This document shows, one piece after another, positions 47,701 through 57,809 of a stretch of 64,000 nt of DNA. A program made the translations under genes and the position numbers. Within the stretch, counting starts at the first letter, position 1. Each line of letters starts with the position of its first letter. The notes under the pieces were generated by a model, which worked only from the letters and a program-made list of their open reading frames with translations, ran no database searches and was not told where the DNA came from. The stretch comes from Apodospora peruviana (lineage: Eukaryota; Ascomycota; Sordariomycetes; Sordariales; Lasiosphaeriaceae): NCBI GenBank assembly GCA_033439685.1, contig JAUEDM010000003.1, positions 464,001 through 528,000 on the forward strand, given 5' to 3'.

Positions 47701-47712
47701 CTGCTCCTTTGA
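41747..47712 (+). CDS. FKS1: 1,3-beta-glucan synthase catalytic subunit (GT48)
   Basis: Model join(41747..41970,42025..47310,47367..47712), 1951 residues, the normal size for filamentous fungi. It makes the main wall polymer from UDP-glucose at the plasma membrane and is the echinocandin target. Visible order: a Gly/Tyr/Asp/Asn-rich cytosolic N-terminus, the FKS1 N-terminal domain (LYLLCWGEANQVRFMPECLCFIFKC), a first membrane cluster, the large cytosolic glucan-synthase domain (FTVLIPHYSEKILLSLREII, NEDIYAGMNAILRGG, QCGKGRDLGFGSI, GMGEQMLSREYYYLG) and a second membrane cluster. Hot spot 1 reads YLSLSIRDP with Tyr702 at the usual Phe position; hot spot 2 reads DWIYRCIL. Intron 1 (41971-42024) is 54 nt and stop-free, so retention would add 18 residues. 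A probable 5'-UTR intron precedes the ATG. Confidence 0.96.
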
Positions 47713-48756
47713 AGGGCAATGTCTACAGAGGCGCCGACATCTGTATTATAGTAACAGTTGACTCCTTAACCTGAACGGGGATAAGGAGGATTGGGTTACA
47801 ACATACATGCTATACGGGTTTGCTTTCTTGGAGATTAAAGGATGATGGAGCTCCTACGAAATGTTTGCGTACGGGAATACTTCTCAGCCGGCTATACTTT
47901 TTTTTAGTTTTTTAGGTTTCTTTCTCTGATACGCACATCATATGGGAGGCGGTTGGCATTGTTAATGGATTTCCGGAGACTCTTATATTTTTTTTATTTC
48001 TTGTTGAAGGCATGGCTGCCTGCCGCCTAATGAACTCCACTGGAGCTGGATGGGAGGTATAAATATAATATTACATATTATTTTCTTGCTTGGTGTGCGT
48101 TGCGGCAAATCTGTGAAACTTAGTGCTCGGTTATTATGCTTGTGTATGCTTCTCTTTTTACCGCGTCCAAAATAACCAACAGGTTCCGGGTTATTACACG
48201 AACGAAGATTGCTAGTAATTCCAGTCGTGAAGAACGATTGATCTGAAGGCATTCATGAACTTCAGTTGAGAGACCTGGATCCCTAACCCTATTACCGGCG
48301 GCCTCAGTGATCTGACTAAAACCCGTAGGGGGGTTAATCACCTAATTAATTACATGGCAACGACCCACCCCACGCCGCAGCATTAGGCCCCTGTTTTCCG
48401 GCACAGTGCGTGCGCTGGTTGGTTGAGCCCCTGAAAATAAAATAAAAATTGGAGACGCGTTCTCTCCAAAGGAAAGCGATTGGAATTGGCATGTCTTCAG
48501 CGTAACAGCCAAAGTGACACACATAGTGTGCATCTTCGCATATCCGGAGCTCCCGTGTCGCGACCGCCCAACATCACCACAATTTTGTGCCACTCTTCGG
48601 CCTCTTTCACAACATTTTCTCCTTGTGCAGGTTCTACTTTAAACGCAGGTTCCATCTATTCCTCTGGAGTTGCGTTTGCCTGTTGCCGCGTGCGAATTTC
48701 CTAAAACGACCGACGAAAGCTAAACGTGCCCGGGCAGCGCAGCGAAGGAGGGAGAG
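47713..48756. other. Intergenic between FKS1 and LCB1
   Basis: About 1 kb, co-directional neighbours. T-rich just after FKS1 (47898-47930, 47985-48000). Holds the LCB1 promoter; no other gene seen. Confidence 0.6.
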
Positions 48757-50515
48757 ATGGATCTGACCGAGGTTCAGGCGCAAATGACGGGATGGGTCAA
48801 CGAAGCGGCGTCGGCTTTTCAGAAAGTGCCCGGCTCTGCTGTCCTGATCCGCTACGTCAGATCAAGCTACCAGAACGATCCGGTCCGGTCCGCAATCGAG
48901 CTGATTTTGGTCTTGTTCTTCATACGGTATCTGCTCTCGCCGTCGTACTCGACCTCCAAGCAAAACTTTATCAAGCTCACCGAGGATGTAAGCTTTTCTT
49001 TCTCCCGCCTCCTCTCCGACTTTGCGGGTGCTGACCATGGTGTTGTGCTGCTTGTGCTAGGAAATCGACGAATTGGTGGACGAATGGGTACCTGAGCCGT
49101 TGGTGTTGCCGCAGACGGCTCTCGAAGAGCAGGAGACGGAGAAGTTGCCCGTGCTAGTTGGGTAAGGCAGACAAGACATCCTAGATACTGCGAACAATGT
49201 CTGACCATTTCTCGTCTATCCAGACCTACAGGCCCGAAATCGAAACTAGCAAGCGGGAAAACGGTAACCAACCTAGCCTCGTACAATTTCTACAACCTCA
49301 ACGCGAACGAACAGATCAAAGAAAAGGCGATCCAGACACTGCGGACGTACGGCGTCGGCCCCTGCGGACCGCCGCAATTCTACGGCACTCAGGACGTGCA
49401 CATGAAGGCCGAGGCCGACATCGCCAACTATTTGGGGACAGAGGGTTGCATCGTCTACGCACAGGCGTTCTCGACCATCTCGAGCGTGATACCGGCCTTC
49501 TGCAAGCGCGGCGACATCATCGTGGCTGACAGGGCGGTCAACTACTCGATCCGCCGCGGGCTCGAGATCTCCCGGAGCAATATCAAGTGGTACAACCACG
49601 GCGACCTGGACGAGCTCGAGCGCGTCATGCAGGCCGTGGTGAAGGAGCAAGCCAAAAAGAAGCAGCTGACGCGACGCTTCATCGTCACGGAGGCGCTGTT
49701 CGAGACCACCGGCGACATGAATGACCTGCCCAGGCTGGTCGAGCTGAAGGAGAAGCACAAGTTCCGGATTATTCTCGACGAGACCTGGTCGTTTGGTGTT
49801 CTCGGACGGACGGGGCGCGGTTTGACGGAGCACCAAAACGTGGACCCGACCCAGGTTGATATGATTGTCGGGTCTCTGGCCGGACCTTTGTGTGCTGGTG
49901 GCGGGTTCTGCGCCGGCCAGAAGGATGTGGTCGAGCACCAGCGCATCTCGGCGGCGTCGTACACGTTTTCTGCTGCGCTGCCGGCGATGCTGGCTACAAC
50001 GGCGAGCGAGAGTCTGAATGTGCTCCAGAGCAACCCCGAGATTTTGGCGCAGTGCCGCGAGAATATTAGGTTGATGCGGGCGCAGCTTGATCCGCGCAGC
50101 GATTGGGTCTTGTGCACGAGCGCGCCGCAGAATCCCGTTATGCTGCTGGTGTTCAAGCCTGATGTTGTCAAGGCTCGGAGGCTGAGCGTTGGGGATCAGG
50201 AACGGCTGTTGCAGGAATGTGTTGATGAGGTAAGATCTTTTACTTTTTTTATAAAGTGGGTGTGCTAATGACGCTTTTTCTTGTGTCCAGAGTCTCGCAA
50301 ATGGGGTTCTCATCACCCGGCTCAAGGGTATGCCCATCAACAGCAGCATCGGGCTCAAGGGCGGCGATTATACGGTGCAGCCCGCGCTCAAGATCTGCAT
50401 CACCTCGGGCCTATCCAAGAAAGACACGGAGAAGGCCGCCATCACGATCCGGCATGCTGTTACCAAGGTGATGACGCGTAAGACGAACAACAAGCTTGGT
50501 TTGCCCGCTGCTTGA
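48757..50515 (+). CDS. LCB1: Serine palmitoyltransferase subunit 1
   Basis: Model join(48757..48987,49061..49161,49224..50229,50291..50515), 520 residues. A single membrane span (AIELILVLFFIRYLL, about residues 46-60) precedes an alpha-oxoamine synthase fold. YNFYNLNANEQIKEKA, TYGVGPCGPPQFYGTQDVH (the Cys corresponds to the position mutated in human SPTLC1 neuropathy), RRFIVTEALFETTGD and DETWSFGVLGRTGRG are LCB1 landmarks. As expected for LCB1, the PLP-binding lysine region of LCB2 is replaced (GSLAGPLCAGGGFCAG). With LCB2 it condenses serine and palmitoyl-CoA at the ER, the first step of sphingolipid synthesis. All four exons join in phase. Confidence 0.96.
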
Positions 50516-51267
50516 TTGCCTTATACTTTGTCGGCGAGTTCTGTGGAAATCCTTTAATAATAGCCAACGGTCTTCTGTTGTTGTCTTGTGCGTACGTTAC
50601 ATACGGTATGATATTATTATTGGCGTTTGGGACCTTGTTTAGAAATTTATTAGAACGAGACAAGTCGGTGGTGGGGTTATTGATTTAAGAGGCATGGTTA
50701 TGGAATGAAGAGAGAGCTGGTCGCCGTCGATGACCACCATGAGATGGCGGTAATTATATATTTTTGTAATTCGGAGGTAGTGCAGTGCGTTTGGTTTATG
50801 TTGCCTCAAGATACGCTTGTAATTTTGTAATATGACCTCTCTCAACTTTTGCGGACATCGGGCTGTGGGTGGTGGTAGGTATATATGTATCCTACCGAGA
50901 CAAAACAAGAAGCGGGAATGCTGAACGTTTCGAAGCGGCCGATGAAATGAGATACTCGACGGAAGGAACTTGTTCAACAACCTATGAAGTCACGCCTTTC
51001 TTCCCGACTGTTACGTGCGTAATGTAGGTAGTAAGTTCTATGAGGAAGGACTGTCCTACCCGCTTCTTCTCCCTTCCTTCATACCTGTCCCTCGTCCTGT
51101 CCAGTACACCTGGCCGACTCCGACTCCAAGGTAACGAGTCTCGATGTTCCCCTGATGACTTCCCTATCTATCCCCCAAATCCCGCTGGTTCGGATGTGTA
51201 CGTCTGGATTGCCTTTTCCTCTCTCATCAACTTCTTCAGATAGGCCAGCAACACCACAAAAGTGACC
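50516..51267. other. Intergenic between LCB1 and the GH17 gene
   Basis: Promoter of the GH17 gene, with a pyrimidine-rich stretch near 51060-51110. A TAGGTAG word at 51024. Nothing else seen. Confidence 0.6.
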
Positions 51268-52590
51268 ATGAGATCCACCAAGTCTTTGTCGGCGGTAGCC
51301 CTTGCTCTGTGGCCCCTTTCCCTGGCGGGTCTTGGTGCAGCACAGCCAGGTACGCATCAGCATGCAGAAGAAGGTACAGCTTCTTTACACTTACATAGCC
51401 CGACAAAGCCTGACATGAAAGCCATAGTTCAAGACAGCAGGCCGGATTGGATTCATCGGCTGCCCATGAGGCCGGCCAACGGTCCAGAGACCGCAGCCAC
51501 CGCGGCCAGCTTCACCACGCCACATCTCTATTCCAGCACCATCATCGACAACGCCGCTACTTCCGGAAGCCAAGTCCCCCGGATCATCGTCTACATCGAC
51601 GAGAACGGCAAGCCCCTCGGGACAACCACCGAGGCCGTCGCGGTAACAACTCCATCTCTAGGTCTCGTTTTCGCAGCGGGACCATCAGCCTCCCCATCCT
51701 CAATCGTAGCCACAGAACTGCCTATCGCTTCCGCAGGCCACGAAGATGGCACCGGCAAGAGCGGTACCGCCGACATTGGCGGCAACGGCACCGCCGTGAC
51801 CTTTACGGGGGTCACCTACTCGCCCTACAACTCGGACGGAACCTGCAAGACGGCCGCTCAGGTCTTCGCGGACATCCAGCAGCTCGAGGGCGGCTACAGC
51901 ATGATCCGCATCTACGGCACCGACTGCGACCAGATCGCCAACGTCATGACCGCCGCCGACGCCATCGGCGCGTCCGTCTTCCTCGGCATCTTCGACATCG
52001 ACGACCTCGAAGCCCAGATCGCTGCCCTGGTGGATGCGGTCCTAAATCATGGCGGCTGGTCGCTGGTCGATACTGTGAGTGTTGGCAACGAGCTGGTCAA
52101 CAACGGGCAGGCCACGCCGGATCAGGTCATGGACGCCGTCACGGCCGCGCGCGCGGTACTTCGCGTGAAAGGGTACGCGGGCCCCGTCGTGACGGTTGAC
52201 ACTTTTATTGCTGTCCAGCAGCATCCTGTGCTCTGCGACGCGAGTGATTACTGTGCCATGAATGTTCACGCATTTTTCGATCCGAATACGTCGGCCGACC
52301 AGGCGGGCAACTTTGTGCTGCGCCAGGTGGCCAACGTGCGCGAGGTGCTGGCCGACAGGACGCAGAGGGTCGTGGTCACAGAGGCCGGGTGGCCAACGCA
52401 GGGCAATGCTAACGACAAGGCCGTTCCTGGCAAGCAGAACCAGCTGACCGCGACAAAGTCGATCGTGTCCGAGTTTGGGGGGCAGGAAGGGCTGGGGAAC
52501 TTGATCTTGTTTACTGCGTTTAATGATCCGTGGAAGAAGGCTGAGCCGGGGACGTTTTACGCGGAGCAATTCTGGGGGATGCATTCTTGA
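51268..52590 (+). CDS. GH17 cell-wall beta-1,3-glucanase / glucanosyltransferase (SCW-like)
   Basis: 440 residues, intronless model. A signal peptide (about 1-25, ending AGLGAAQ) and a ~150-residue linker with the RIIVYIDENGKPLGTTTEA motif common in fungal SCW proteins precede a GH17 TIM barrel. The barrel starts FTGVTYSPYNSDGTCKTAAQV. The acid/base Glu is in SVGNELVNN (Glu275) and the nucleophile in VVVTEAGWPT (Glu372); MIRIYGTDCDQ and LILFTAFNDPWKK also fit. No C-terminal GPI signal, so it is probably secreted or covalently wall-bound. It likely cuts or remodels beta-1,3-glucan. It follows FKS1 and LCB1 in the same orientation. A short N-terminal intron around 51350 cannot be excluded. Confidence 0.92.
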   Translation: MRSTKSLSAVALALWPLSLAGLGAAQPGTHQHAEEGTASLHLHSPTKPDMKAIVQDSRPDWIHRLPMRPANGPETAATAASFTTPHLYSSTIIDNAATSGSQVPRIIVYIDENGKPLGTTTEAVAVTTPSLGLVFAAGPSASPSSIVATELPIASAGHEDGTGKSGTADIGGNGTAVTFTGVTYSPYNSDGTCKTAAQVFADIQQLEGGYSMIRIYGTDCDQIANVMTAADAIGASVFLGIFDIDDLEAQIAALVDAVLNHGGWSLVDTVSVGNELVNNGQATPDQVMDAVTAARAVLRVKGYAGPVVTVDTFIAVQQHPVLCDASDYCAMNVHAFFDPNTSADQAGNFVLRQVANVREVLADRTQRVVVTEAGWPTQGNANDKAVPGKQNQLTATKSIVSEFGGQEGLGNLILFTAFNDPWKKAEPGTFYAEQFWGMHS

Positions 52591-53192
52591 GATGATTAGA
52601 TTGTTATGTTGGGATTTATGAAAGGGGGAGGTTGGAATGCTGTTATGTTTCTTGACCTTTTTATTCATTTATGATGTGTATGATTCTTTTCATGAGAAGG
52701 AGTTACTGCTTCGTTTATTCTTATTTGGAGGTATTTCTGCAAGTTCACTTCGGACCATGTATTACAAGATGTTTTAATGATGAGAATATTCCCTAATCCT
52801 ATGGAATCTTGGGTCCCGAATTTTTGAATGGTTTCTTATCCATATGGTCCTTGTATTTTGCAAATGAGCGCTTGTGCCGGTTGTTGAGTTCGCCGATTCC
52901 AGGGTGTTTGATGAACCTTTCCCTCGTCTCGCGGTGCGTGCTGGTGTCTTCGAGGTTGAAGAACTAGTTCTAGAGGCCGCGCTTCGCGGTTATCATCTAG
53001 AAGTTTATTGTTGACACCTCTGACTGATCACGTTCTCAAAGTGCTTAGCAACCTGACGAGTCTCGTCTCTAGGTTAGAAATATTAGTGTGAAGGTACATA
53101 TGAGACCATACTACTAGTCTTGATGGGAGATGAGATGAAACTCAACACGGCGGGGTATATAAGGGGTCTTTCCAGTCCCGCCTTTCAGCGAG

Positions 53193-53323
53193 GGTATGTT
53201 TGGTGCAATGGTTAGGCTAAAGTACGCCATGTTAGATGCACGCGGTAACCTCCTGAAATGGTCGCTCGTCCTCCCTAATTCCTGACAAACGCGGAGACCT
53301 GGGTTCGATTCCCGGAACGTGCC
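53193..53323 (+). tRNA. tRNA-like sequence (intron-containing or degenerate)
   Basis: A clear T-arm (CTGGG, loop TTCGATT, CCCGG at 53299-53315) carries a perfect B-box. The 3' AACGTGCC can pair with GGTATGTT at 53193-53200, but two of the pairs are G-U. An A-box-like TGGTGCAATGG follows the 5' strand. The A-to-B distance requires an intron of about 55-60 nt, and I could not fold a convincing anticodon stem or read an anticodon. It may be a real split tRNA gene or a decayed copy. Confidence 0.4.
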
Positions 53324-53365
53324 TGCGAAAATATGATTTATTTTTCTTCTTTCAATGCCTTACGT

Positions 53366-53384
53366 AGCAGTAGCAGCAACAGCA

Positions 53385-53423
<39 letters not shown>

Positions 53424-53424
53424 T
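53366..53424. repeat. CAG/TAG trinucleotide repeat
   Basis: A run of mostly CAG units with interspersed CAA and TAG, outside any supported coding region. Confidence 0.9.
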
Positions 53425-54168
53425 AATATAAAGACCCGTTCCAGTTCTGCCATTTACGGGTCAAACAAACTCGCTGCAGTGTGTCAGAGTGATATGTAGA
53501 GATGATAGGATAGTTATATATACTAAAGATGATTCTATACCGAATCATCATGAAGCTCACTCTCAACTCAAACATACCTACCTGTTCATGTCATAGACTT
53601 GGTTTAAGCCCCTAGAATGTTCATTCAGGCCGCTGAATCCCTCTATTGGTGATCGCATGTTCAAGTGCAGGTGTCGATTGAAAAACGGCAGTATGTTCTC
53701 TTTAGATACTGCTGGAAGAAGCCGGTATATCCCGAAATGGCGTCTGGAGGGCGCAAGGCATGGCAATATAAGCCAAGTGTTTCCTTGTCAATTAACGATT
53801 GGCGCCGATTCTGAAAAAGTGGGAGTCAACAAAAGCTCATTGTCTATATTCTCTGAATACCACCATCCAACACGCTTCTTACTTGGATAATCATTGAGCG
53901 TATATACAAAATCTAAGCCGTACATAGCATCCCGTCAACAACAGGATCATCTGAAACTAACCACTAAACGCTATAATTAGGCAGGGCAACCCAAGGCCCC
54001 AAGGCGGGCTCAATTGCTTGGAATCAATTTGCCACCCCTGTTCAAAGGAGCCTGGATACAGGGATGGATACGACGAACCAACAAACGGATCGCCTCGTAT
54101 TTAACTCCACGGTTCCCGCCTTTCACCCACGAGCCACGTTCCACTACAAACTACCTTATTGCCAAATC

Positions 54169-54225
54169 TTTTTTTTTTTTTTTTAAAAAAAAAATAAATA
54201 AATAAAAAATAAAATAAAATAAAAA
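54169..54225. repeat. T16 then A10 and A/T-rich tract directly before a start codon
   Basis: Sixteen T are followed by ten A and then AAATA-type units up to the ATG at 54227. The T and A runs are complementary and could form a hairpin in the leader RNA of the GPI-protein gene. Confidence 0.85.
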
Positions 54226-54226
54226 A

Positions 54227-54994
54227 ATGCATCTCCCCACGCTCGTTACTCTCCTCGCAGCAAGCGCCGGCCCTGCGCTCGCCGGCGGCCCCGGCCAGCC
54301 CAACCCCAACCTGAAGAGCGCTCCAGACGGACCCGACAAACTCGAGCTCTGCGGCTGCGCCCCCATCTACAAGAAGATGGTCGAGTGCCAGCCCACCAAG
54401 CAAGGGATCCGGGACTGCGTCTGCATAGAAAACGGCAACCCGGGAGCGTGGTACGGCTACATCCACAACTGCAGGGCGTGCCTGACGTCGGACAACGACG
54501 ACGCGAATGAGGACTTCTTCGACAACCTCTCGTCGGCCATGACGCAGCTGCTGGTCTCGTGCACCGAGAACGGCGGGGGCGTGGTCAGCGACGGCACGAG
54601 TATCTGCGCGAGCAATGCCATGTTCGAGGCTTGTGCGTCGCTGCGCGAGGGCAAGCCCAGCTGGGCGAGCTTCGAGAGGGACGGCACCGTGTCCAATGGG
54701 ACGTTTTCGTTGAATATCGATGAACCTGGCCAACCGGCCGAGACATCGTCCGGTGATGGTGACAGTGTGTCATCGACGACGACAACGAGTAGCCCAAGCT
54801 CGACCTCCGGATCGTCGTCAACTGGGCCTATTACCTCGGCCACTTCGGGCTCGTCCCCGTCCGGTACTGGTGCGTCCGGGCCGGCTACGACGACGACATC
54901 GGTTCCGGCTTCGGCCATGGGCCTGGTTGCGTCTGGGCCTCGGGTGTTGATGGGTGCGGCGGTTGCTTGTGGTGTTGGAGCTTTGTTACTTTAA
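54227..54994 (+). CDS. Small secreted Cys-rich protein with Ser/Thr stalk and GPI signal
   Basis: 255 residues, intronless. A signal peptide (MHLPTLVTLLAASAGPALA) leads into a ~120-residue domain with about nine Cys (ELCGCAPIYKKMVECQ, RDCVCIEN, HNCRACL, LLVSCTE, SICASN, FEACAS). A Ser/Thr/Gly-rich stalk follows, ending in a hydrophobic GPI-like tail (GAAVACGVGALLL). This is the layout of a GPI-anchored surface protein. The Cys spacing is not clearly CFEM and I do not assign a family. Function unknown; wall or membrane surface is the likely location. The ATG sits immediately after an unusual T/A homopolymer tract. Confidence 0.8.
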   Translation: MHLPTLVTLLAASAGPALAGGPGQPNPNLKSAPDGPDKLELCGCAPIYKKMVECQPTKQGIRDCVCIENGNPGAWYGYIHNCRACLTSDNDDANEDFFDNLSSAMTQLLVSCTENGGGVVSDGTSICASNAMFEACASLREGKPSWASFERDGTVSNGTFSLNIDEPGQPAETSSGDGDSVSSTTTTSSPSSTSGSSSTGPITSATSGSSPSGTGASGPATTTTSVPASAMGLVASGPRVLMGAAVACGVGALLL

Positions 54995-56240
54995 GTCTGT
55001 ATGGCTGTATTGGTGGAAGTAGGGGTAGACGGTTTTGTGTTTTGATTAATTACTGCAACATAGACGACCCAGAGGCTTTTAATTGTATGTTAGAGGTGAA
55101 TTATCAGACAACTGCCAGGAGTACGGACGACCTGGTTCATGGAACAGAGACGAGACTGGATGAGTATGTTTTCGAGGTATAGCAGGATAATGGTCCGTTT
55201 ACCTTTGTAGCTCAGAGTCGGCGGCCAAAACACAAGGAACTTCGACTCAAAATAATGGATGCTTTCACAGTCACAGTAGTTTGGAGCGCTGATATAATTG
55301 CCAACCAACTGTCCAGTTCACATGAGCGAGAAGAAAAGGGTCTCGTTTCTCGTTGCCCGATGGCTTACCACCGAGAAAACCAGTAATTTGAAAGAACCAT
55401 CGAGATCACTCAAGAGGTGCCAAAAAAAAAAAAAAGGCGTGTGTTATTATGAAAATGCGAGGCTACAAAACATAACCTTCAAAAGAAACACGGGTAATAC
55501 CATGTGCAGACAACCCACTGCACAATCAGAATCTAGCCATGCCCATATGGAAAAAAAAAGCAAAAAGAATCGATACCAAAGGCCCGAAAAAAAAAAAAAG
55601 AAAAGAAAAGAAGAAGAAAAAGAACACGGGTGTAAGAAAGGGGTGTAACCATCCCATGCCGCAACAGATCCAGCTGATCAAGTGATTATGCGTGTGTAAG
55701 AAGAAAGAAAAAGACCAGCGAAGGCGCAAAGAAAATAACCAAAATCCCAAAAGGAAAACGGGTACATGATGATACCTTCAGAGACAGTCCAATGTTCAAC
55801 ACCTAGCCATGCCAATGTGAAAGAAAACGAAAATGAAACGAGAGTGACCCGAAGCTCCAAAAGGAAAACAAATGGACACCGGGTTTGCGGAAACCCCGGT
55901 CACCAACATCCAGTCCATTGTCGTCGGCGTCGGGTTGGTTGTTGACAACAGATGGTGGCGCGAGAGAGCCTCATCGAGGGTGTAAGGTGTGGTTGGCGGT
56001 GTAAGTGAATGAGATCCTGCAAGTGTGATGTGTCTCCGGGTCCCTCAAGGACCTGCTGAACAGAAATGTGAAAGAGCGTTGCATCAGAGTTGGATGGATG
56101 AGTGTGTGATTCGCCAGTACGGTGTGAGGTTGCTCATCGGTCCCTCCTTTCCGAGAGCGAGACTGTTGATCCCTTGACGTGAGCAGCTAGTACCATTGAT
56201 CCGGGTACCAGCTCTCGGGAGGCGGTTGATGGAGAATTGT
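54995..56240. other. Intergenic, A-rich
   Basis: Convergent 3' flanks with several adenine runs on the + strand (near 55420, 55550, 55588). An open frame at 55298-55648 is made almost wholly of Lys codons from these runs and is not called. Confidence 0.6.
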
Positions 56241-56816
56241 TTATTGGTGCGAGGCCGGGTGATGACTTCCGTGCGATCGATGAGAATGATGCGAACCTCC
56301 AGAACCTCCAGAACCTCGACTGCGGGTGCTTGAGCTTGAGGTATCGTCCACATTGCCGCCCGGATTTGATCTCCCGCCGCTCATTCCATATCCTGGGCCT
56401 GTGAGGTAGACGTCACTGTCCGAATCAGCTTCATATCCGTCGTACTCCCTGGGGCGTGAATGGCTGCATGAGGAAGATTCTGAGAAGTGAAAACCGGATG
56501 CCGACTGCATCAGCCCCGGCATATCTCGGGGGCATCCCCTCTTATGCTCGAGGTCGCCTGTGATGTAGTCCAGCGCCGGGCCATCGTGCCGCCAATCCTC
56601 GAAATCGCCGCGAAAATAGGTTTGAAACCCATCTTCCACTCTGCCTCTGACCTTGGACACCCCATCTCGTAACTTTTCCAGAAAATCTCTCTCGTCTTCC
56701 TCCTTCTCACTCGTGTACTTGTCTCTCTTCTCCTCGCCTATGTAGACTGATTCACGTCTTCCTGATCTGGACCTTCTTTCCTCCACAAAGCTGGGGTACC
56801 TCATGCGCGATGACAT
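56241..56816 (-). CDS. Hypothetical charged protein
   Basis: 191 residues, intronless, ATG at 56816. Rich in Arg, Glu, Asp and Ser in the first 70 residues (VEERRSRSGRRESVYIGEE, EDERDFLEKLRDGVSKVRG). A middle part (GFQTYFRGDFEDWRHDGPAL) follows, then a Ser/Gly/His-rich tail (SGGSHHSHRSHGSHH). No signal peptide, membrane span or domain is recognised. Codon use and the ordered change of composition suggest a real gene, probably intrinsically disordered. It could also be a lineage-specific orphan or a fragment of a larger model. Confidence 0.5.
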   Translation of the reverse strand: MSSRMRYPSFVEERRSRSGRRESVYIGEEKRDKYTSEKEEDERDFLEKLRDGVSKVRGRVEDGFQTYFRGDFEDWRHDGPALDYITGDLEHKRGCPRDMPGLMQSASGFHFSESSSCSHSRPREYDGYEADSDSDVYLTGPGYGMSGGRSNPGGNVDDTSSSSTRSRGSGGSGGSHHSHRSHGSHHPASHQ

Positions 56817-57809
56817 GATGATGGCTTGCGGGGCTGATGAATTCGAATTCGAATGGACCTAAGACGAGTAACTGGAGAAGGTATGTTTGGCTGCCGAGGA
56901 CACGGTAAACTGGTTGGGCGTTGATGATGGTACGCCGAGTTGTAAAACGATGAGATACCTGGCTGTTGAGGATGGGGTATCTGGCTGTGCAGGGTGGGAT
57001 ATCCTGTTCCTTGAGGAGAAGATGTATGGTAGTCGAGGGTGGGACAACCGGCTGCTGGTTGCTGGTTGGCAGAAGGTTTGCTCGCGAGAATTGCTGATGG
57101 TTAGAAAGCGAGCGGGTGAGAATTTTGACTCGAGCCCATCAAGGAGCCCATATATGTTTTGGTGGGAGGGCGACGGCCCCCCCTCTGTTCCACAGGAGGC
57201 ATTCCGCGTTTCACCGTCATCACTGGGGGCATGCACAACACCGTGATCAACGGTGGTATAGATAGGCGGGCAGACTTGGAGTCTCTCGGATCGCTCGGGG
57301 AGTTTTCAACTCTCCGTCACAACATGGGGAGTCTCGGCATTCGTTCCTGTCACAAACCCAAGCTCTGGGTGCCCCGGACAGACCATGGATCACACGCGAG
57401 TTGACAGTTAGCTCCTATTGTCAGATTCTTTGAGATCAGGCATGAGGACCTTGTTGAAAAACACGCCACATTTGCGCTTATTAACGCCAGAGGTTACTTC
57501 AAGGAGCTTTCAGTTATGGTATTGCCGAGATGACATTATGACTGCGAGCTGCAAACTGTGCTACCATTATACATATCATTTCAGAGTCTGAACGTCAAAA
57601 TATTGCTCTGAAGCCTTGTGGACGTTGATAGACACGTACGTACGTCAACACATATGTGCCCTTACGCACGGCGAGTGATTATGACCGCGCCACAGGCTGA
57701 GCTAACTCGTCTACTTAAACGTGACTTGACGTCTCCAGGCAGTGCCGTGAGCCCTATACCGCGTCTGTTAGACATACCACACCCCAGCAGGTCTCTTTGT
57801 GAGCAGGTA
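56817..57809. other. Intergenic
   Basis: Between two minus-strand genes; the promoter of the hypothetical gene lies at the left. Open frames near 56859-57246 on both strands contain a loosely repetitive GDGV/CTVEDG-like sequence but no domain. Nothing supported. Confidence 0.5.

Larger units (their letters stand above)
52591..54226. other. Intergenic with tRNA-like sequence and simple repeats
   Basis: Holds the tRNA-like element (53193-53323), a CAG-rich repeat (53366-53424) and the T16/A10 tract before the next gene. No protein-coding gene is supported. Confidence 0.6.

Noticed and set aside
49273..50358. Minus-strand 361-codon open frame opposite LCB1
   Set aside because: Antisense shadow of a highly conserved enzyme; no domain.
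52960..52985. ACTAGTTCTAGAG, similar to a cloning-vector polylinker (also near 30587)
   Set aside because: Only 13 bases, one occurrence lies inside the conserved DAM1 coding exon, and no further vector sequence follows; chance near-palindrome.
53366..53424. CAG repeat as a polyglutamine coding tract
   Set aside because: TAG units interrupt it in frame and no gene model includes it.
55298..55648. Lys-rich open frame
   Set aside because: Produced by adenine runs in an A-rich intergenic region.
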